This document shows, piece by piece, positions 1 to 3,891 of a stretch of DNA of 5,828 bases. This DNA is from Candidatus Omnitrophota bacterium (GTDB lineage Bacteria > Omnitrophota > Gorgyraeia > Velamenicoccales > JABMQK01). The notes under the pieces were generated by a model. It was not told the origin of the DNA and made no database searches. It worked only from the letters and a program-made list of their open reading frames with translations. The translations under genes were made by a program, and so were the position numbers. Positions within the stretch are counted from its first letter, which is position 1, and every line of letters starts with the position of its first letter. The stretch lies in contig JAQTPJ010000062.1 of NCBI GenBank assembly GCA_028712915.1, forward strand, positions 1 through 5,828. The letters run 5' to 3'.

Positions 1-501
1 ATTGGCAAGCGTAGTCTGGCAGCTCGGGCACCAGTTAACGCTGGAGGCTTTCTTATAGGCCAAGCCTTTTTCGAGCATCTTCAAGAAAATCCACTGGTTC
101 CACTTGTAATAATCATCCGAACACGTAGCAATCTCCCTTTCCCAATCATAAGAAAAACCCATCTTCTTTAGTTCTTTCTTCATCCATTCTACGCATCTTT
201 TAGTCCAGATTTCCGGGTGGGATTTATTTTTTATAGCGGCGTTTTCCGCTGGCTGGCCAAAGGCGTCAAAACCCATAGGGTGCAAAACATTAAAACCGCG
301 CATCCATTTATAGCGGGCGATCACGTCGGCAATAGTGTAGTTACGCACGTGGCCCATATGTATCCTGCCCGACGGATATGGGAACATTTCCAGGCAGTAG
401 TATTTTTTGCGGGAATGCTCAAGGCGCGCCCTGAAAACCTTGCGCTTATCCCAAAAACCCTGCCACTTCTTTTCTATTTTCTTAAAATCGTATTTAATCA
501 C
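1..501 (-). CDS. leuS: Leucyl-tRNA synthetase, N-terminal part (3' end outside window)
   Basis: Class I aminoacyl-tRNA synthetase that charges tRNA-Leu with leucine in the cytosol. Only the first 167 codons are present; the frame is open to the left edge. Visible are the N-terminal [13 protein letters not shown] stretch (about residues 33-45), the ATP-binding HIGH motif as HMGH (48-51), [13 protein letters not shown] just after it, the leucine-type signature [13 protein letters not shown] (77-89), [11 protein letters not shown] (117-127) and the [13 protein letters not shown] block (155-167), whose Cys158 and Cys161 begin the zinc-binding module. These are hallmarks of bacterial LeuS rather than ValRS or IleRS. 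The start is GTG at 501-499: an in-frame stop lies at 535-537 and no ATG intervenes. GTG overlaps the nfo stop (GTGA), so translation is probably coupled. An AAGGAA sequence (511-516) sits 9 nt upstream. Odd point: Gln83 replaces the usual Leu in FGLPAE. Confidence 0.95.
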   Translation of the reverse strand, partial: MIKYDFKKIEKKWQGFWDKRKVFRARLEHSRKKYYCLEMFPYPSGRIHMGHVRNYTIADVIARYKWMRGFNVLHPMGFDAFGQPAENAAIKNKSHPEIWTKRCVEWMKKELKKMGFSYDWEREIATCSDDYYKWNQWIFLKMLEKGLAYKKASSVNWCPSCQTTLAN

Positions 502-1340
502 TTGGCCATCTTCCTTGTTATGGTTAAATTGGCTTCATCATCATCTTTATTTACCTTGGGCGTCTCCAAAATAAACGTGGCATTCTTCAATTTAGGATGT
601 TTTATTACTCTTTGCAAAGCTGACATCCCGATTTTTCCTTTTCCTATATTCTCGTGCTGGTCAATATGGGAAGAAAAATCTTTCTTGGAATCGTTAAAAT
701 GCACAACCTTTACGCTGTCGATGCCTATCAGCTCATCTATCTCATTTATCATAGAATTAAACCCTACTTCCGTTTTCAAATCATATCCTGCCGTAAACGC
801 ATGCGCCGTATCCAAACACACTCCCAACCGCTCTGGCTGCTTTACCCTGTTATAAATCATCCTGTGGTGGACAAATTTATAACCTAGCCAGGAACCGGAA
901 CCAGAGGTATTTTCCAACAAAAGCCTTGTTTTTATCCCCTTTGTATCGTTAAAGATAGTATTCAACGCTGAAGAAAACCTGTCTATCCCGGCCAGTTCGC
1001 TGGTTTTGGCATGGCTGCCCATATGGGTTACTAAAAATTCAGCCCCTAATTTATCGGCTTCCTTCAAGTCTTCAATGTAGGCGGTTATGGATTTTTTGTA
1101 TAAAACCTTGTATGGAGAAGCCAGATTAATAAGGTAGGGTATATGGACTACTACTCTCTCTATGTTGTATTTCCTGCGCTTTTCCCCGAATTCCTTGGCT
1201 TCCGCGTCTTTAATTTCCAACTGGCGCCATTGCCGGGGGTTTCTGCTGAAAATCTGCAGGGCATTGCATTTTAAAGCCTTTGCCCTGTCAAGGGCATCCA
1301 AAAGGCTGCCCGCAATAGATACGTGAACACCAATATACAT
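498..1340 (-). CDS. nfo: Endonuclease IV (AP endonuclease)
   Basis: Zinc-dependent apurinic/apyrimidinic endonuclease of the Nfo/APN1 family (TIM barrel). It cuts DNA 5' of abasic sites and removes blocked 3' ends in base-excision repair. From the ATG at 1340 the protein is 280 aa, the normal family length. All expected metal-site motifs are visible in order: IGVHVSIAG at the N-terminus; [24 protein letters not shown] (His69-type ligand of E. coli Nfo); LVTHMGSH (His109-type); [17 protein letters not shown] (Glu145-type); [16 protein letters not shown] (Asp179/His182-type); [27 protein letters not shown] (His216, Asp229/His231-type); FILETP (Glu261-type). The frame extends upstream to a TTG at 1361, but family proteins begin near MYIGVHVS and the promoter -10 lies between the two, so the ATG at 1340 is chosen. 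No Shine-Dalgarno is present; the mRNA is probably leaderless. It is the first gene of an operon with leuS. Confidence 0.95.
   Translation of the reverse strand: MYIGVHVSIAGSLLDALDRAKALKCNALQIFSRNPRQWRQLEIKDAEAKEFGEKRRKYNIERVVVHIPYLINLASPYKVLYKKSITAYIEDLKEADKLGAEFLVTHMGSHAKTSELAGIDRFSSALNTIFNDTKGIKTRLLLENTSGSGSWLGYKFVHHRMIYNRVKQPERLGVCLDTAHAFTAGYDLKTEVGFNSMINEIDELIGIDSVKVVHFNDSKKDFSSHIDQHENIGKGKIGMSALQRVIKHPKLKNATFILETPKVNKDDDEANLTITRKMAK
511..516 (-). promoter_or_regulatory. Shine-Dalgarno for leuS
   Basis: AAGGAA on the minus strand lies 9 nt before the GTG start of leuS, inside the last codons of nfo. It supports the GTG start and, with the GTGA overlap, suggests that ribosomes finishing nfo reinitiate on leuS. 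Confidence 0.6.
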
Positions 1341-1347
1341 TTGCAAT

Positions 1348-1375
1348 ATTTTAACACACAATGCGTGAAAGTCAA
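1348..1375 (-). promoter_or_regulatory. nfo-leuS promoter
   Basis: On the minus strand: TTGACT (1370-1375), a 16-bp spacer, then TAAAAT (1348-1353). These match the sigma-70 consensus at 5/6 and 5/6. The -10 ends 7 nt before the nfo ATG, which puts the expected transcription start at or next to the start codon (a leaderless mRNA). The -35 is 2 bp from the -35 of a divergent promoter. Confidence 0.6.
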
Positions 1376-1377
1376 TC

Positions 1378-1406
1378 TTGACATTGCAAGCCGCCTATAC
1401 TATGAT
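1378..1406 (+). promoter_or_regulatory. Promoter of the tRNA-Ala/tRNA-Leu unit
   Basis: TTGACA (1378-1383, perfect -35), a 17-bp spacer and TATGAT (1401-1406, 5/6 match to the -10). The expected start is near 1413, giving a leader of about 146 nt before tRNA-Ala. No open reading frame of interest lies in the leader, so the likely target is the tRNA pair. By consensus match this is the strongest promoter in the window. Confidence 0.65.
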
Positions 1407-1429
1407 GTTAAGCACCTAAAATAAACAAA

Positions 1430-1550
1430 TTACAAGATACAAGCACCAATAACCAAATAATAACCAATAATCAATATGCTATAATTCTTTGAATATTCGG
1501 TAATTGTTAATTGGAATTTATTTGGAGCTTGGAAATTGGTTATTGGAATT
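1430..1550. repeat. AT-rich imperfect inverted repeat upstream of tRNA-Ala
   Basis: The left arm (about 1430-1475) is built from AATAACCAA-type words and the right arm (about 1501-1550) from their complements. CCAATAACCAA (1446-1456) is the exact complement of TTGGTTATTGG (1536-1546), and CCAAATA (1453-1459) of TATTTGG (1519-1525). ACCAATAATCAAT (1463-1475) pairs loosely with 1501-1514. The centre is near 1490. The words are also partly repeated within each arm. It codes for nothing recognisable. It looks like a dispersed intergenic element or a decayed palindromic insertion, but only one copy is visible here. Confidence 0.5.
1474..1485 (+). promoter_or_regulatory. Possible second promoter for tRNA-Ala (extended -10)
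   Basis: The 12-mer ATATGCTATAAT contains a TGn extension and a perfect TATAAT (1480-1485). The identical 12-mer recurs at 3871-3882 in front of the gene starting at 3892. No -35 is recognisable at the proper distance. The expected start near 1492 would give a leader of about 67 nt to tRNA-Ala. It sits near the centre of the inverted repeat. Confidence 0.4.
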
Positions 1551-1558
1551 TTTACAAT

Positions 1559-1634
1559 GGGGCTGTAGCTCAGCTGGGAGAGCGCTTGACTGGCAGTCAA
1601 GAGGTCGTGGGTTCGATCCCCATCAGCTCCACCA
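1559..1634 (+). tRNA. tRNA-Ala (anticodon GGC)
   Basis: A complete 76-nt cloverleaf. The acceptor stem GGGGCTG (1559-1565) pairs with CAGCTCC (1624-1630). The third pair is a G-U wobble, the G3-U70 identity element of alanine tRNAs. The anticodon arm is CTTGA-CTGGCAG-TCAAG with anticodon GGC, reading GCC/GCU. The T arm holds GTTCGATCC. The discriminator is A and CCA is encoded (1632-1634). The 3' end, from U70 to the CCA, is also the 5' arm of a downstream hairpin (1628-1663). Open frames across this gene on both strands are artefacts of the tRNA sequence. Confidence 0.97.
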
Positions 1635-1663
1635 GAACTTTCATTAATAAAAGTTCTGGTGGA
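1628..1663 (+). repeat. 14-bp perfect hairpin starting inside the tRNA-Ala 3' end
   Basis: TCCACCAGAACTTT (1628-1641) is exactly complementary to AAAGTTCTGGTGGA (1650-1663), with an 8-nt loop CATTAATA. The 5' arm contains tRNA-Ala nucleotides 70-72, the discriminator and the CCA, so this hairpin and the end of the acceptor stem are mutually exclusive in the precursor RNA. No U-tract follows the stem, so it is not a standard intrinsic terminator. Its last two bases overlap the next hairpin. Confidence 0.75.
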
Positions 1664-1721
1664 TACCACACTAATGTAGTGTGGTATCTTTGGATACCGT
1701 TTTAATGTAAAACGGGATCTT
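1661..1721 (+). repeat. Two tandem hairpin units with a covarying inner stem
   Basis: Unit 1 (1661-1690) is GGATACC-ACAC-TAATGTA-GTGT-GGTATCTT. Unit 2 (1692-1721) is GGATACC-GTTT-TAATGTA-AAAC-GGGATCTT. The spacing is 31 nt. Each folds to a 12-bp stem with an ATG triloop: 1662-1673 with 1677-1688 (perfect), and 1693-1704 with 1708-1719 (one A-G mismatch at 1696/1716). The outer sequence and loop are conserved, while the inner 4-bp block differs at most positions and stays complementary in each unit. A further TAATGTA at 1725-1731 without a matching stem may be the remnant of a third unit next to tRNA-Leu. The function is unknown. Confidence 0.75.
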
Positions 1722-1739
1722 CAATAATGTAATCATAGC

Positions 1740-1822
1740 GCCGAAGTGGTGGAATGGCAGACACGTCGGTCTCAAAAACCGATGGGGTTACACCCATGTG
1801 GGTTCGACTCCCACCTTCGGCA
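1740..1822 (+). tRNA. tRNA-Leu (anticodon CAA)
   Basis: An 83-nt class II tRNA. The acceptor stem GCCGAAG (1740-1746) pairs with CTTCGGC (1815-1821), and the discriminator is A at 1822. The anticodon arm is TCGGT-CTCAAAA-ACCGA with anticodon CAA, reading UUG. The long variable arm (TGGG-GTTA-CACCCA type) and the T arm GTGGG-TTCGACT-CCCAC are typical of leucine tRNAs. CCA is not encoded, unlike in tRNA-Ala upstream: the discriminator is followed directly by six T (1823-1828), which may help end transcription after the GC-rich T and acceptor stems. It is probably co-transcribed with tRNA-Ala, 105 nt upstream. Minus-strand open frames through it are artefacts. Confidence 0.96.
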
Positions 1823-1828
1823 TTTTTT

Positions 1829-1946
1829 ATACTCCGCGGCCTAAAATCCACGCCCTTTAGGACGCTTATAGGTTGTGGCCGCTTGAGTATTCCGCCCGAA
1901 AGGCAACAACAATGAACCTCGGACTTTAGCCCAAGGGGCTCCATTT
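1829..1946. other. Gene-free stretch with a long interrupted stem; possible structured RNA or repeat
   Basis: ATACTC (1829-1834) pairs with GAGTAT (1885-1890), and GCGGCC (1836-1841) with GGCCGC (1877-1882), separated by a 1/2-nt bulge. Inside, 1850-1855 and 1860-1865 form a 6-bp hairpin with a 4-nt loop. Its two imperfect positions are A-C and C-A on the plus strand but G-U and U-G in a minus-strand RNA, which favours a minus-strand transcript, that is, the 3' UTR of the kinase operon. A second small hairpin, AGCCC-CTT-GGGCT in minus-strand sense, lies at about 1927-1939. No U-tract follows, so neither is a clear intrinsic terminator. It matches no riboswitch or ncRNA family I recognise, and no credible protein is encoded. 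Confidence 0.35.
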
Positions 1947-1974
1947 ACCTATCCTGATCTTACCTAATATCGGA

Positions 1975-3240
1975 TTATCTTGCAGACCTTAAATCCTTAG
2001 GAAGGAAAATATTAAACTTAGAGCCTTCGCCTAACTCGCTTTCCACTTCTATCCTGCCTTTGTGCAAATCCACGATTTCTTTTGCTATGGACAGCCCCAA
2101 CCCAGTGCTATCGACATTGCCGTTTTTAGATAAAGAAAGGTTGCTGAATCTTTGAAACACCTTAGGCAAGTCATCTTTAGGTATACCGCATCCTGAATCT
2201 CTAACAGATATCAAAACTTCCGTATCTTTGTCTACCGCCTCAAACACTACGCTGCCATTTGCCTTGTTGTATTTGATAGCATTACTTAACAAATTTGCGA
2301 ATACTTCAAAAATTTTATCGCAGTCCACCCAGATTTTTATCGGCTCATCGGGTAAAATCACTTTCAGGCTGACCGAATGTTTGCTGGCCAACGGCGCAAA
2401 GGATTTTTCGGCGTTTCTTATCAATGAATTCAAATCTGCCAATTCCCTTTTCATTTTAAGGTTGCCTGTTTCCATCCTTGATATATCCAGCAAATTATCT
2501 ATCAATCGCACCAACCTGGTGACGCTATCTATCGAAATTAAAAGCGACTGCTTCTGTTTATCATTAACCTCCCCCAGAACGCCGTCGGCAACAAGATTGA
2601 CTCCTTCTTTTACCGTCGCCAAAGGAGATTTTAATTCGTGGGCAAGGTTAGAAATAAATTTATTCTTTTCATCATTCACCCTCGTTAATTCTTTATATTG
2701 CTTAAAGTTCCTGACTGATATCGCCGCCTGCTGAGCAATAGAAACCAATAAATCCAAATCTCCCTTATTAAAACGTTTTTTATCCTTTCTATCGGTAATA
2801 TTAAGCACCCCGACTAATTCCTTATTAACCAAAAGTGGCACACTCAATAAAGAATTGGTGGAATATTTAGTCACTTTCTTGTAGTTTTTATTTTTAAAAC
2901 GTGGGTGGTCATCTATGTCCTTGATTAAAAGTGGTTTTAATTCTTTTGCTACCCAGCCAGCTATACCCTGCCCCAACTTAATCCTTGCCTGTTTTACAAT
3001 TTCCTCTTTAAGCCCGGAGGCTGCCTCTATCACAAGCTCATTTTTCTTTTTATCAATAAGCATAAGCGATGCAATATTGGCATTAAATACCCTGCACAGC
3101 CTGTCGACCAAGGTGCGGTAGCACTGGTCTAATTCTATCAGCGCGTTCATATCTTTCGTAACATCATAAACAACGCTAAGCCGATTTATCTTATTGCGTA
3201 AAGATACATCCTTAATTTTGGCTATTTTTTGTGTGGCCAT
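1975..3240 (-). CDS. Soluble GAF-domain sensor histidine kinase
   Basis: A 421-aa two-component sensor kinase that should autophosphorylate on histidine and pass the phosphate to a response regulator not present in this window. Residues about 38-180 form a GAF sensor domain (LMLIDKKKNELVIEAASG, LGQGIAGWVA, SLLSVPLLVNKELVGVLNITD). A short linker helix leads to the HisKA dimerisation domain with the H-box FISNLAHELKSPLATV (His201) and LVRLIDNLLDISRMETG (243-259). The HATPase domain follows: N-box FEVFANLLSNAIKYN (311-325), G1 DSGCGIP (348-354), F-box VFQRF (361-365) and G2 STGLGLSIAK (378-387). All catalytic boxes look intact. There is no membrane segment or signal peptide, so it is cytoplasmic, or held by a partner. 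The start at 3240 is supported by GAGGT (3247-3251) 7 nt upstream. It is the second gene of an operon, 4 nt after a small membrane protein gene that might supply its link to the envelope; that link is inferred only from the gene order. Confidence 0.93.
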   Translation of the reverse strand: MATQKIAKIKDVSLRNKINRLSVVYDVTKDMNALIELDQCYRTLVDRLCRVFNANIASLMLIDKKKNELVIEAASGLKEEIVKQARIKLGQGIAGWVAKELKPLLIKDIDDHPRFKNKNYKKVTKYSTNSLLSVPLLVNKELVGVLNITDRKDKKRFNKGDLDLLVSIAQQAAISVRNFKQYKELTRVNDEKNKFISNLAHELKSPLATVKEGVNLVADGVLGEVNDKQKQSLLISIDSVTRLVRLIDNLLDISRMETGNLKMKRELADLNSLIRNAEKSFAPLASKHSVSLKVILPDEPIKIWVDCDKIFEVFANLLSNAIKYNKANGSVVFEAVDKDTEVLISVRDSGCGIPKDDLPKVFQRFSNLSLSKNGNVDSTGLGLSIAKEIVDLHKGRIEVESELGEGSKFNIFLPKDLRSAR

Positions 3241-3244
3241 ATGT

Positions 3245-3784
3245 TTACCTCGGCGGCATACGAAACGTCTTTTCTTCTTCTTTCTTCTTAACGCCTCTTC
3301 TATAATACATAATCCCGAAGAAAACTATAAACAGGGCAGCTAAAAAAAGCTCTATGGCAAAGTGGTACTCTTTAGGTATGTTAAATACCTCGAGCCATTC
3401 GTCAAACCTTTTAAAGAGATTTGGCTTCTGGGACTCCATCATCTGGCGCCATTTCCTCTGGTTTTCAAGCACGGCTCTGTCTTGCGCCTGCTGGTCTATT
3501 ATGAGCGGCTTCGGGGCAATCTCCTCTATTGTCTGTTTGGGGAATCTGTATTTTTCCTGAAACCGCATATCCTTGATAGGATCCTCCTGGACAGGCGTCG
3601 GCAGCGTTTTATACTCTTCAGGCATCGGGGCAGGCAGGCTCTTGGGCATCTTTTCCAAATCATCCCACTTTTTGTCGTTCAAATCCTGAGCGTCTCCGAA
3701 CGGGATATAAACCGCCAGCATCAAAACAAACAGGCAGGAAATAATAATAGGTATTTTATTTTTACGCATATTCCATCTGGCCAT
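3245..3784 (-). CDS. Unrecognised small membrane protein (signal segment plus C-terminal membrane helix)
   Basis: I do not recognise this family. From the ATG at 3784 it is 179 aa. A basic start (MARWNMRKNK) precedes a hydrophobic segment of about 18 residues ending near IPFGDAQD, which could be a cleavable signal peptide (GDA before QD) or an anchor. Next comes a charged, proline-rich region of about 110 residues (LPAPMPEEYKTLPTP, APKPLIIDQQ, then LENQRKWRQMMESQKP). A membrane helix FAIELFLAALFIVFFGIMYY and a basic tail RRGVKKKEEEK complete it. The predicted topology is an extracytoplasmic middle and a cytoplasmic C-terminus. The frame extends to a TTG at 3844, but that lies inside the promoter. 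ATG 3784 and ATG 3769 are both possible and neither has a Shine-Dalgarno. It is first in an operon with the GAF histidine kinase, so it could be an envelope partner for signalling, by context only. Confidence 0.7.
   Translation of the reverse strand: MARWNMRKNKIPIIISCLFVLMLAVYIPFGDAQDLNDKKWDDLEKMPKSLPAPMPEEYKTLPTPVQEDPIKDMRFQEKYRFPKQTIEEIAPKPLIIDQQAQDRAVLENQRKWRQMMESQKPNLFKRFDEWLEVFNIPKEYHFAIELFLAALFIVFFGIMYYRRGVKKKEEEKTFRMPPR
3247..3251 (-). promoter_or_regulatory. Shine-Dalgarno for the histidine kinase, overlapping the upstream stop codon
   Basis: GAGGT on the minus strand, 7 nt before the kinase ATG. Its final T is the first base of the TAA stop of the upstream gene, which suggests that the two cistrons are translationally coupled. 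Confidence 0.65.
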
Positions 3785-3815
3785 GACTATTCTGAATTGT
3801 ATTCTTATTGTATAG

Positions 3816-3844
3816 ATTATAGCTCTATAAGAGGAATCCGCCAA
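3816..3844 (-). promoter_or_regulatory. Promoter of the membrane protein-kinase operon
   Basis: On the minus strand: TTGGCG (3839-3844, 4/6), a 17-bp spacer, then a perfect TATAAT (3816-3821). The expected start near 3809 gives a leader of about 25 nt to the ATG at 3784. A second weaker hexamer, TACAAT (3796-3801), lies closer to the gene but has no -35. Confidence 0.55.
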
Positions 3845-3870
3845 ACAAAAACTGATTTTTCAAGAAAAAG

Positions 3871-3882
3871 ATATGCTATAAT
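3871..3882 (+). promoter_or_regulatory. Extended -10 promoter of the spermidine-synthase-like gene
   Basis: ATATGCTATAAT, with TGC before a perfect TATAAT (3877-3882) and no convincing -35. The -10 ends 9 nt before the ATG at 3892, so transcription should start 2-3 nt before the start codon. The same 12-mer occurs at 1474-1485. The 29 bp between this and the divergent promoter hold only an AT-rich stretch. Confidence 0.55.
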
Positions 3883-3891
3883 AAAACCGCT

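Noticed and set aside
217..855. Plus-strand open frame of 212 aa over leuS and nfo
   Set aside because: Opposite-strand shadow; the minus-strand frames match LeuS and Nfo motif by motif.
1341..1361. TTG at 1361 as the nfo start
   Set aside because: It adds seven residues not seen in the family and would place the start codon upstream of the predicted transcription start.
1529..1558. TTGGAA-18-TACAAT as a tRNA-Ala promoter
   Set aside because: The -10 ends directly before the tRNA, so transcription would start inside it and lose the 5' acceptor strand.
1430..1669. Minus-strand open frame of 79 aa containing GDRTHDLLTASQALSQLSYSP
   Set aside because: It is the antisense of tRNA-Ala; this peptide pattern is a well-known spurious product of tRNA genes.
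1511..1705. Plus-strand open frame of 64 aa with AVAQLGERLTGSQEVVGSIP
   Set aside because: It is tRNA-Ala read as protein, a common database artefact.
1628..1720. Hairpins as intrinsic terminators of tRNA-Ala
   Set aside because: Each stem is followed by at most three T, far short of a terminator U-tract, and tRNA-Leu lies downstream on the same strand.
1661..1721. Hairpin units as a CRISPR array
   Set aside because: Only two units, 31-nt period without separate spacers, and the variable blocks are complementary halves of a stem.
1702..1944. Minus-strand open frame of 80 aa with GGSRTHMGVTPSVFETDVSAIPPL
   Set aside because: It is the antisense of tRNA-Leu plus the structured gene-free stretch; no Shine-Dalgarno and no protein-like composition.
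2228..2734. Plus-strand open frame of 168 aa within the kinase
   Set aside because: Shadow of the intact histidine kinase on the minus strand.
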